NCBI RefSeq assembly: GCF_003054445.1
Contig: NC_042510.1
Coordinates: 310,001 to 374,000 of the forward strand
Origin: Pichia kudriavzevii
Taxonomy: Eukaryota > Ascomycota > Pichiomycetes > Pichiales > Pichiaceae
Direction of reading: 5' to 3'
Length of the DNA: 64,000 nt
Part shown: positions 56,136 through 64,000 of the stretch, piece after piece
Layout: every line of letters starts with the position of its first letter
Position numbering within the stretch: the stretch's first letter is position 1
Translations under genes and position numbers: made by a program
Notes under the pieces: generated by a model
Told to the model about the DNA's origin: nothing
Seen by the model: the letters and a program-made list of their open reading frames with translations, nothing else
Databases searched by the model: none

Positions 56136-59100
56136 TTACTCCAACTCTCCATAAATGCCTCTACTTTTAGTGGTGTCATACTTTCTGACAATGCTTTCCT
56201 GCCCTTCGACTTGCGAGAAAGCAAAACCCCGTTGTTTTCTCATCCGATGAACTTGTCTAACTTTTCTGATGGTCTTCTGGAATGAAGAAAACTTTGGCCG
56301 ATGGGTTTGCATTTGGTTCTTTTGCATTGCCTGAACAATATGATGGAATTCTGGGTTCCATTGCCTTTTGTAAAACTTGTAAAGAAAATCTCTCATCAAA
56401 CAGAGAGTAGGAACGACTATAATGGTTAACCAGAAAACTGCAGATCCATAAACAAATGGCATAATACCAGTATATTCCTTGGAAACATTAACTTTTGGTG
56501 CAATGACGGTATATAAAGGAAATGCCACAAACCAGCACGCAAAGGATCCTGGAATCGCAACTAGTGTAAACTTGGTCCATTGTGAAGAAACTAAGGCAGC
56601 CTTGCCCAATGAAGTTAACAAACAAACGGTATAAAGTGTAATACCCACAACCCAAATGTCTGCTATTTCTCCATCTAAAAATTGGTTTCCATACTTGTAT
56701 ATGTTTATAACCGCAATGTAAATTATAGCGCTGTGGTAGAAGCCATTGACGGCCCATGACCAAAAGATTTCAACGTTGAAAAATTTCCCCTCTTGTCCAA
56801 TCCTGTAAAGCTGTGGATACTGATTAAGCATGTTGGCACTTATATATTGATCAAAAATACCAATGACAAATGGGGGCAATGCAACAAAAACAACATTGTA
56901 CAAGGTCAACGACCAAGATTCAATAATAGATTGACCACTAAATCCGTTGCTAAATACAAACCAGAACTGACACATGTAAAGTGTGATATTTTTGTAGAAT
57001 GAATAAAGGATGGCAAGAGAAATCCTTTGATATGACCAAGAGCCATGAACCAATAGAAGCTTCTTCAAGTACTTGAACTGTCCAATTGCAAAATCAGCAC
57101 TCCTTGCAGCTTGTGCACCCTCCATACCAGTGATACCCACACCAACATGCGCAGCTTGGATCATGGAAACATCATTAGCACCATCACCAATAGCTAATAA
57201 AAGCGCTTTCTTCTTTCTTTTAACTAATTTAACAACCAACGCCTTTTGCAAAGGAGAAACTCTACAGCAAATAACTGCTTTGCACATAGTACCAATCGCA
57301 AGGAACATGTCTTCTAGGTCAGACTCAAGGGCATATCCCAATGACTTTCCATCAATGACTAAGGCCAAACTATTTTTGTCTTCGTCAGAAACTTCGTCTC
57401 CCTGCAATACAGTTAGTTTTTCCATCATGTTTTGGCATGTATCATCTTTGTTATCTTCGTTAATTATAAGCAGATTCATGTCTTCGCTTAATAGTTTACA
57501 ACTCATTCCAACATTAATAGCTGTTTCTTGCCTATCACCAGTTAAAACCCAGACATTGATACCCGCATCTTGCAGAACTGATATAGTTTCGGGAACCCCA
57601 TCCTGTAACTTGTCTTCAATCGCTGTTGCGCCCAGTAAAAATAAATCCCTTTCAATTAATTCGGCTGCCTTGTCCAGTTCATCGGCCCTATTACCTAAAC
57701 TGACCGAGGCCTTGTTATATATATCAGACCACTCAGCATATTCAGCTTCTGGAATGATTCTTGTAGCCACACAGAGTGTTCTCAAGCCATCGACAGCAAA
57801 ATCCTCCAAGTGCTTCGTTGTTGCATCAACAAATTCATTGTCGTGTGAAAGACGCTCTAATATAACTGTGTCAGCACCCTTAACAAAGAGCCTTATTTTA
57901 CCATCTGGGCACCGAAACAATGCACTCATCCGTTTCCTGGTTGAGTTAAACTCACAGATGTTTAGCAACTCATATGTTTTATTTTGTCCATCAACAGATA
58001 TGACAACAGAAGATGGTTTCCTCGTATGAAACTTGTAACCCAAGATTGCTGCACCTTCAACCAACGCTCCTTCATCTGGCGAGGCGGCTTGGTACTTTAT
58101 CGAGCCATCCTCTTCCACTTCTGGAATAACCGTATGACATACTGCCAATAAAGTTAGAAAATTATCTATCACATGGGAGTTTTTGCTCTCTTTGAGATCT
58201 TTAGCCAATTGCTCAAAACTGTGATATCCAAGCTCAACACCGTCTTGAAGAACAGCTTCTTTATCTTCCGGAATATTTTCAATATAACACCTACCGCCAA
58301 TGGAACAGGTCCTGAATTCCATAATATTTCTGGTTAGAGTACCAGTTTTATCACTGAACACGTACTGGATTTGCCCCAATTCTTCAACAAGGGAGGAAGT
58401 TCTTGCAACGGTAGGCGTGTCTGTATCTTCATCATACATATCAAGATCCGAACTAATCAAAAATGCCTGATAATACTTGATAATTTCAACAGTAACAAAA
58501 AGAGAGATTGGAACCAAATTTGAATACAAGATCCAAAAAGTTAAAATATCCAAAAAGAACAATCCAATTCTACTAGTACCTTCCATGTATAGATACCCCA
58601 AATATTTTTTGTTGACCTCCAATGTGATTACATTTCCCAAAGAGGAGACAAAAGCCAAGAAAATAAGAATTCCAAATAATGCGATAATTTGTAAGTTGAT
58701 GATTCTTTCAACATCGGTAGTTTTTATAGGGGTAGCAGTGGCATTTCTCATCAACTTTGTTTGATGGCCTGTGAAGATTACTACACCTTGAATCCAGTTA
58801 GTGTTTCTTAGACTGGCGCCTCTCAATATCAGCTGATCAGGGCTCAAAGAGAATTCAATTCCATCAATCTCCATTGTGCCCTCGTAAGTATATAAACTAC
58901 TATTAGGCCTTTCACTAGTAATCTTTCCTCTCAGCTTACTCAGAATACGAGGATCCATCATATGAACCGTCTCCTTTCTTGGCTGTTTTATTTTTAAGTT
59001 TGTCTCACCATCGAGATTTGCAGTTTCAATGTAGCATAAACCGTCCGGTTCGGACGAATTCAACAAAATAAGATCGGCAGGTAGTGCTTCACCATTCCTT

Positions 59101-60134
59101 ATTTTGAGGATATCACCAACCTTAACATTGATCCACTTTTTCTCACTGTATTCGCCTGTACTAGTGTTTAGGATTAGAACCTTAGATTTATTTAATTCGT
59201 TATCAGATGTGTTTCTTTTTATGTCTTCTGACATTTCTTTCACTGCAGAAACCAGTAAGACTATAAGTAACGTCGCAAAGGTTGTGTATCTATTGGTTGG
59301 AGTAACTGTAGGAACTTGTTGGATACAACCAGTGAACAAGAAGAATAAATTAGCATATTTGGAAAATTGTTCAAATAAAAATTTGGGTAAGAATGTAAAC
59401 GCATTATATTTTGTTGTACTGATATGATTACTGACAAAACCAGAGCCATTGTTCCTGTGTTGATCATTTAGGTATATGATCCTAGGTCCTTTATCATCTT
59501 CGTTTTTCCTTTTGCCCAAACATCTTCTAATGTCAAACATACTTAAAGTTGAAGTTGCCTTAGCTCCTGTATCCTCAACTGGCCTGAAGTTATGTGACGA
59601 TTCTTCGTTGTCATTTTCTGAAAAAACTGGGTCTGCTGATAGCGTTTGGACGTTATTATAAGATGATAACCCCAAAGATCCCTTTAACTGATTATACACA
59701 CTTCTTAGGCCGGTATTATTCTCAGGTATAGTTAAGTTTTTGAGACTATCATTGTAAGGATTTTCATCAGGATTAATTCGATCATCAATTATATTACCCT
59801 CCGTGTCTGAAAACAAATCAATGAAGTCATCATGTGTAGATTTGCCATTGCTATACTTGCTTTGCAGAGATGAATCAACTTTATTGGATCTGACAAATGG
59901 ATCATTAATGTTTAGCGACTTATACTTGTTAGTGTCAAGTTCAAATGCATCACTAAATGGATCAACCACTTCGTTTTTATCAGCAAATGGGTCTAAAATT
60001 GACTTTTCATCAGATTTCGGGTGATTTTCAACACCTACTGGATGGGCATTATGCGGCAAATCATCCTGTAGGAAATTAAAAGAATCCTCGTTCTCGTCAT
60101 CATCACCAACAACAAACCTATTACTGTAGCTCAT
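56136..60134 (-). CDS. DRS2: Drs2, P4-ATPase phospholipid flippase
   Basis: Drs2 flips phosphatidylserine in the trans-Golgi with Cdc50. The 1332-aa protein (S. cerevisiae 1355) has the P4 signature: GCIQQVPTVTPTNRY in TM1 (the Gln-Gln pair linked to PS selection), PADLI and DGETNLK in the actuator, PISL in TM4, DKTGTLTRN (phospho-Asp), KGADTVI, GDGANDVSMI, and ten membrane helices. The C-terminal tail ends with the autoinhibitory motif RGFAFSQVEGQESIVRKYDTT, very close to Drs2. The N-terminal cytosolic part is acidic and holds NPYND and DPF motifs that could bind adaptor proteins. Confidence 0.95.
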   Translation of the reverse strand: MSYSNRFVVGDDDENEDSFNFLQDDLPHNAHPVGVENHPKSDEKSILDPFADKNEVVDPFSDAFELDTNKYKSLNINDPFVRSNKVDSSLQSKYSNGKSTHDDFIDLFSDTEGNIIDDRINPDENPYNDSLKNLTIPENNTGLRSVYNQLKGSLGLSSYNNVQTLSADPVFSENDNEESSHNFRPVEDTGAKATSTLSMFDIRRCLGKRKNEDDKGPRIIYLNDQHRNNGSGFVSNHISTTKYNAFTFLPKFLFEQFSKYANLFFLFTGCIQQVPTVTPTNRYTTFATLLIVLLVSAVKEMSEDIKRNTSDNELNKSKVLILNTSTGEYSEKKWINVKVGDILKIRNGEALPADLILLNSSEPDGLCYIETANLDGETNLKIKQPRKETVHMMDPRILSKLRGKITSERPNSSLYTYEGTMEIDGIEFSLSPDQLILRGASLRNTNWIQGVVIFTGHQTKLMRNATATPIKTTDVERIINLQIIALFGILIFLAFVSSLGNVITLEVNKKYLGYLYMEGTSRIGLFFLDILTFWILYSNLVPISLFVTVEIIKYYQAFLISSDLDMYDEDTDTPTVARTSSLVEELGQIQYVFSDKTGTLTRNIMEFRTCSIGGRCYIENIPEDKEAVLQDGVELGYHSFEQLAKDLKESKNSHVIDNFLTLLAVCHTVIPEVEEDGSIKYQAASPDEGALVEGAAILGYKFHTRKPSSVVISVDGQNKTYELLNICEFNSTRKRMSALFRCPDGKIRLFVKGADTVILERLSHDNEFVDATTKHLEDFAVDGLRTLCVATRIIPEAEYAEWSDIYNKASVSLGNRADELDKAAELIERDLFLLGATAIEDKLQDGVPETISVLQDAGINVWVLTGDRQETAINVGMSCKLLSEDMNLLIINEDNKDDTCQNMMEKLTVLQGDEVSDEDKNSLALVIDGKSLGYALESDLEDMFLAIGTMCKAVICCRVSPLQKALVVKLVKRKKKALLLAIGDGANDVSMIQAAHVGVGITGMEGAQAARSADFAIGQFKYLKKLLLVHGSWSYQRISLAILYSFYKNITLYMCQFWFVFSNGFSGQSIIESWSLTLYNVVFVALPPFVIGIFDQYISANMLNQYPQLYRIGQEGKFFNVEIFWSWAVNGFYHSAIIYIAVINIYKYGNQFLDGEIADIWVVGITLYTVCLLTSLGKAALVSSQWTKFTLVAIPGSFACWFVAFPLYTVIAPKVNVSKEYTGIMPFVYGSAVFWLTIIVVPTLCLMRDFLYKFYKRQWNPEFHHIVQAMQKNQMQTHRPKFSSFQKTIRKVRQVHRMRKQRGFAFSQVEGQESIVRKYDTTKSRGIYGELE

Positions 60135-60476
60135 TGTAGCAACAATTGAAACTTCAATTCTCCGTATATAAGAAAGACTGAAGTCAAGTATGTTTGCATT
60201 TCAAGTCAGGTTTTTTTATTAGAAAATTTAAGATCCCATTCACAATCCATGTGTGTAGCGACTACTTAATTTCTTTCGAACTCAATACTTTAAGAGAAAA
60301 AAAAAGACCAAACCAAAGCTAATAGTAATTACAACCTACTCCTTGAGAAACAAGTATCATGTTATAAAATAGTTCTGTATATTAAAGTTTGTAATGTTGC
60401 TCAAAGCTAATATAAAGGCCAATAGAAAATAGGGTTAAAAATCAAGATCAACTATATATACTAATAGACATTAAAT
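60135..60476. other. DRS2 promoter / RPL32 3' gap
   Basis: 342 bp between the DRS2 start and the RPL32 stop. A/T-rich; no gene, RNA or clear site is seen. Confidence 0.45.
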
Positions 60477-60869
60477 TTAAGCTTGAAGAGTAACTCTACC
60501 CTTTGGATTGGTGACCTTAACACCAATAGCCTTAGCTCTGGACAAAATTTCAACTCTGTTCTTTGCAGAAACATTGTGAGCAATTTCAGCTGCGTAAGTC
60601 TCGGTATGTAATAAAAGAACTTCTAAATCCTTCAAGTTAGAAACAACAAAAGTCTTCTTACCATCTGGTCTTAAGAACTTAGTCTTCTTGTTAGAACCGT
60701 AACCAATCTTTGGAGCAGAAATGGTACCTCTGAATCTTCTTCTGACACAAGAGTCAATACCCTTTTGAAGTCTCCAGCTTTCACCAACTCTGTGGTATCT
60801 GTCATGGTGGTGTCTCTTGAACTTCTTGGTGTGCTTCTTGACAATCTTTGGGTTCAATTGTGGAGCCAT
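60477..60869 (-). CDS. RPL32: 60S ribosomal protein eL32
   Basis: A 130-aa protein matching eL32 along its length: [67 protein letters not shown] and the C-terminal basic RVTL region. Codon choice looks strongly biased. It lies next to MED19 on the other strand, as in S. cerevisiae (YBL092W/YBL093C). A spliced 5' leader is likely (see the intron entry). Confidence 0.97.
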   Translation of the reverse strand: MAPQLNPKIVKKHTKKFKRHHHDRYHRVGESWRLQKGIDSCVRRRFRGTISAPKIGYGSNKKTKFLRPDGKKTFVVSNLKDLEVLLLHTETYAAEIAHNVSAKNRVEILSRAKAIGVKVTNPKGRVTLQA

Positions 60870-61319
60870 CTGTAATAGTAGAATAAGGTAATGAAAAAAG
60901 TTAGTATTTTTTTCTTTCTGAAAACTGAAAAATAAAGATGTAAACAGAAATACACCCTTGGTTGGAAAGCAACTAAACCCTATTTTGTTAATGAGGAAGA
61001 TCCTTGCACTAGTATTCTATCCAACCGTTCTTATGTTTATTCTTGAATAACAAAATTAGTGGTAAATTTTGTGCCATTGGACAAATGGCTGCAATCGCTG
61101 AAAGACAAGATCTTTTTATCAACCCTACATAATTATAGTATCAAAATTTGAGTGCATTATTTGTTTCCATAACCATGGTTTCGATCAGATAGAATAATTT
61201 TTTCCTTGACTTAATTTCCAAGTTCCCTGGCAAGTAACGTGCTTTTGAAGGTAATCACTGTATAGGGCTGCTTCCGCTGACTGATCACATAATGAAAAAC
61301 GTGTATAGTATGTACATAC
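60870..61319 (-). other. RPL32: putative RPL32 5'UTR intron (450 bp)
   Basis: TTACAG abuts the ATG on the minus strand, preceded by TACTAAC (gttagta on the plus strand, about 60900-60906) and, 450 bp upstream, the only GTATGT in the region (61319 downward, part of a 12-bp palindrome). S. cerevisiae RPL32 also has an intron before its ATG. No snoRNA was recognised inside. Confidence 0.7.
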
Positions 61320-61542
61320 TGTTGATGTCTGTTGGTACTTGAGCTAAGTTCTAAAGGATAATGATACCTACTATTTTTTAGTAATTTTATCAATACTATG
61401 AAAAATCCACCTCTACTCTGAATCCTCAATCCATTCCTCTCCCCGTACGAGGAGCACAATACTTTCGTTGTGACTGCGTTCCATTTTTTCTCAGATACAC
61501 GCGCGTTCTTGATATCGCGGTAAAATCGTCATCAAAGAAATG

Positions 61543-61572
61543 TTAGGGTTGAACCCTCATATGGAGCACGTG
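61543..61572. promoter_or_regulatory. Tbf1-type palindrome plus Cbf1 E-box in the RPL32/MED19 promoter
   Basis: TTAGGGTT (61543-61550) pairs with AACCCT (61552-61557) to form a one-base-spaced palindrome, followed by CACGTG at 61567-61572. Tbf1 (TTAGGGTT-type) with Cbf1 is the known ribosomal-protein promoter pair in Candida albicans, so this is a good match in the RPL32 promoter. TSS positions are not known. Confidence 0.7.
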
Positions 61573-61711
61573 AGATGCGCGTGATTAGTATTTTATGTTG
61601 TTTTAATATCTATGATTATTGGTCATGTCTAGAAGTAGAAAGGCATGTCAGCTGGGCAACGTTTACCACTTGCAACAAGCTACACCAAGCGTTGCATTTG
61701 TGCTGCTCTTG

Positions 61712-62206
61712 ATGTCGATTAAAGGTGATAAACAAACAAGCAATGGTAACTATTATTTTGTTACACCATTAAGTGGATATCCAGCTGTGGAACCTTCGTT
61801 TGATGACGACTTGATTCAACTTTATAACCTTAAAGATATATCTCAAGCATTGAATAGAGTCAATGCAGATGGCTCTAAAGGTACAAAATTGAGAAAATCG
61901 TATAAGTCCCACATTTCTGATCTTTCAGGGAAACACACGATCCCAAAGGAAGACAGATCTTTTGTTAACATAGCGTTAACTCCGGATAACCCTGAACTTG
62001 TGAAACCGAAGATAGAGAAGTTTGATTTGAATTACCTAGATAAAGTACTGAACTTTGAAAAAACAGGGCCAACAGGCATTCCAGGGTTTGACCCGTCTAA
62101 GTTAGTGTTACCAGGTGACAATACCAAAAAGGAGAAGAAACGTAAGGCAACGAGTGCTGCTACTTCACCGGAGCAATTACCCGATATTAAAAGAAGACAA
62201 ATTTGA
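61712..62206 (+). CDS. MED19: Med19/Rox3, Mediator head subunit
   Basis: The 164-aa reading matches fungal Med19 (Rox3): NYYFVTPLSGYPAVEPSFDDDLIQLYNL, then DISQALNRVNADGSKGTKLRKSYKSHISDLSGKH, and a basic nuclear tail (KKEKKRKATS, DIKRRQI). S. cerevisiae Rox3 begins about 12 residues before its YYYY box, which favours this ATG. An in-frame upstream ATG at 61625 would add 29 residues, and a TTG-type frame start is not relevant to yeast. RPL32 is the divergent neighbour, as in S. cerevisiae. Confidence 0.88.
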   Translation: MSIKGDKQTSNGNYYFVTPLSGYPAVEPSFDDDLIQLYNLKDISQALNRVNADGSKGTKLRKSYKSHISDLSGKHTIPKEDRSFVNIALTPDNPELVKPKIEKFDLNYLDKVLNFEKTGPTGIPGFDPSKLVLPGDNTKKEKKRKATSAATSPEQLPDIKRRQI

Positions 62207-62320
62207 ACTTAAAATAAATCATGACATAGTCTTATTTCCCATTGTTAAATGGTTGAGTGACATTAAATAAATCTTTGCTATATCTATATCGTTCTAACTA
62301 TAAAATACATTGCTTTTTCT

Positions 62321-64000
62321 CTAATTTCTTGTTTTGACCTTAACGTATTTCTGCTTGTTAACTCTTTTTCTTCTTCTGTAAACAAATAACTTGTTTTTGA
62401 GCAAATGACCTGATTGCTTCAGTAACGTTTTTATAACGTGTTTCTTAATAGCGTCAATTAAATCGATACTCGTCCATACTTCTTTCTGGATGACAAATTT
62501 AGGGACAACCAATGTCAAATTAGTTACATTTATAAGCCTCAACATACCTTTACCGTATAAAGAAATGTTTAGCACAAAGTCTTCCATCGTCAAGTTCTGG
62601 ATACTGAAATACTTGGTTTCTTTTTCCATTTTTAAAATGTCCCCATTGGTATATTCTATATCCATACTGTTCTTAATTGCACCAAGATATTTTTCTTGTT
62701 CGATATTTGAGAAACTTCTGGAGCTTTTTTCATTGACAATTTTTCTATTCAAATTACAGGAATAGTTAGAACTAATAGCACTTTTACTTCTCGAAACAAT
62801 AGATAACTTTGAGGTCCGATGTTCTAAATTTTTGCCCTCATTGATGTCAGCCCCGACATTATTAACAGGATCGGAGTTTGTCACTGGTATTCCTTTATGA
62901 CTTGCGAGACTGTCATTCACTCCTTTATACTCAATTAATTCTGAGTCAGGTGAAGTATCATTCTCGCCTTCAAATTCAAGAATGTCTTCATCAGAACTGT
63001 CGTAGCTGAAAACATCATTCCCCTCCTCTCCTTCAGAAGCGTTACTCTCGGTTTTGTATAGGTTTTCATCGGGAAACAAAAATTCCATCAACTTGATACC
63101 AGTTTTATCCTCCATTGCTAATTTCATCGGAAGCCCGCTAACTTGGACATTTCTAATATTTGGCATTCCCTGTATTTTATCTCCAATTTCCCACTTGATC
63201 TTTAGCATTGCCTTAGTTTTGGGGATATTGGCTTTAACAGACGAACTTGGATCAAATGCAGACAATAACTCAGGATACAAAATATTGTAGTCGTGATTTA
63301 GGATTTGAATAGACCTTATTGAAACTTCGTTTATAGTGGTTTGATCAAGCATCTCTAACCTGTTAAATGAACCATCCTTCAACATAAAACTCAAAAACGA
63401 TTGATCGTCAATAGTAAAATTAACATTTATTTTTGCAGCTGTAATACACCATTCCATAAAACACTGGTCATCTTCCTCTTCACTTCTAGGAATCAAATCT
63501 TCCAAAATAGCTCTAGATAGCAACAAAGAATCCGTCAACAATTTGGATAGTCGGGCCCTTAACAGTGACTCAACCTCTATTTCCTTATTGGCCACCGTTC
63601 TCGCTGGTGACAGTGCTTTATGCAAAGCCACTATTGATTGGATTTCACCACAAACACGATCTAGCGCTGTATAGAGTTTTAATTTATCCTGAGAGTCATT
63701 CAATAAGGAGTAGGCTTGGACTAAGCTAGCAAACTTCTTCTGCCTTGGTGACGTGTAGACCAAAACGCTCCTAGCTATCTTCACAGATTTGAGGTAAGAC
63801 TCTGAGTCAATTCTTGTCTCAAATACAGGAATATTCAAATACAACTTCTTCCTTGATTTGCCACTTGCGTATGTGCTAGACGGATTTTCAAACATAAAAT
63901 ATATGAGAACGTTCGAAAGAAGCGTCTTACTTTCTACAAACTCGTTTGGTTCACTACCGTCCAAAAACACAGGCCAAGAGCCATTTGTTCCATAGTTGTC
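62321..64000 (-). CDS. FMP27: C-terminal part of FMP27/Hobbit-type bridge-like lipid-transfer protein (partial)
   Basis: Open at the window edge, about 560 codons present. The sequence ends in the family pattern: LNISLYGKGMLRLINVTNLTLVVPKFVIQKEVWTSIDLIDAIKKHVIKTLLKQSGHLL, then a basic tail. Earlier come EWCITAAKINVNFTIDDQSF and long acidic inserts. FMP27 and YPR117W in S. cerevisiae are very large BLTP2-type proteins at ER-plasma-membrane contacts; the missing N-terminal portion would lie beyond 64000. Confidence 0.75.
   Translation of the reverse strand, partial: DNYGTNGSWPVFLDGSEPNEFVESKTLLSNVLIYFMFENPSSTYASGKSRKKLYLNIPVFETRIDSESYLKSVKIARSVLVYTSPRQKKFASLVQAYSLLNDSQDKLKLYTALDRVCGEIQSIVALHKALSPARTVANKEIEVESLLRARLSKLLTDSLLLSRAILEDLIPRSEEEDDQCFMEWCITAAKINVNFTIDDQSFLSFMLKDGSFNRLEMLDQTTINEVSIRSIQILNHDYNILYPELLSAFDPSSSVKANIPKTKAMLKIKWEIGDKIQGMPNIRNVQVSGLPMKLAMEDKTGIKLMEFLFPDENLYKTESNASEGEEGNDVFSYDSSDEDILEFEGENDTSPDSELIEYKGVNDSLASHKGIPVTNSDPVNNVGADINEGKNLEHRTSKLSIVSRSKSAISSNYSCNLNRKIVNEKSSRSFSNIEQEKYLGAIKNSMDIEYTNGDILKMEKETKYFSIQNLTMEDFVLNISLYGKGMLRLINVTNLTLVVPKFVIQKEVWTSIDLIDAIKKHVIKTLLKQSGHLLKNKLFVYRRRKRVNKQKYVKVKTRN

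Noticed and set aside
57073-58029. 318-codon frame opposite DRS2
   Set aside because: Antisense shadow of a long, well-conserved P4-ATPase gene.
1-64000. CRISPR arrays, bacterial-style operons, prophage or toxin-antitoxin genes
   Set aside because: None is visible. The heptad arrays have no spacers and the genes are eukaryotic.

Overview
This window is nuclear DNA of a budding yeast (Saccharomycotina). It is A+T-rich and gene-dense, and nearly every gene has a recognisable S. cerevisiae counterpart. The introns follow the yeast consensus (GTATGT, TACTAAC, YAG) and sit at the extreme 5' ends of genes. CTG appears to encode leucine: the codon at 53071-53073 in PMT1 falls in the conserved Arg-Leu-Trp of the family. 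That argues against the CUG-Ser clade. I infer a lineage such as Pichiaceae or Phaffomycetaceae but cannot name the species. Names rest on recalled family motifs and S. cerevisiae gene order, not on database searches.

Layout. 1-400: a solo LTR fossil beside tRNA-Cys. 0.7-10 kb: MAF1, RAD57, an aldo-keto reductase, a mitochondrial helical-repeat protein, SDS3 and TRM12. 10-23 kb: PEX13, RSC8/IRC5 on a divergent promoter with G1/S-type sites, an Nnk1-like kinase, NSP1 (with a hidden 5' intron) and GYP6. 23-35 kb: an unrecognised 798-aa protein, a DMT-type membrane protein, ABF2, a membrane cyclophilin, ALG12, ZNG1, QCR8, VMA21 (with a hidden intron) and a phytanoyl-CoA-dioxygenase-like enzyme. 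35-40 kb: a very large mitochondrial-type protein and GPM1. 40.2-45 kb: a gene-poor stretch with a second solo LTR fossil, tRNA-Asp and a heptanucleotide array. 45-64 kb: a Glc7 (PP1) targeting subunit, GLN4, DBP9, PMT1, a PCI-like protein, DRS2, RPL32 (with a 5'UTR intron), MED19 and the C-terminal end of an FMP27/Hobbit-type lipid-transfer protein.

Several neighbour pairs match S. cerevisiae gene order (MAF1-RAD57, RSC8-IRC5, NSP1-GYP6, CPR8-ALG12-ZNG1, RPL32-MED19). This supports the identifications independently of sequence.

I found no operon-like system, defence island or complete mobile element. The least explained structures are three intergenic arrays that all have a 7-bp unit (11.7, 23.0 and 43.1 kb), two LTR fossils of one family placed in opposite orientations at almost the same distance upstream of two different tRNA genes, and a 4.8-kb gene-poor interval.
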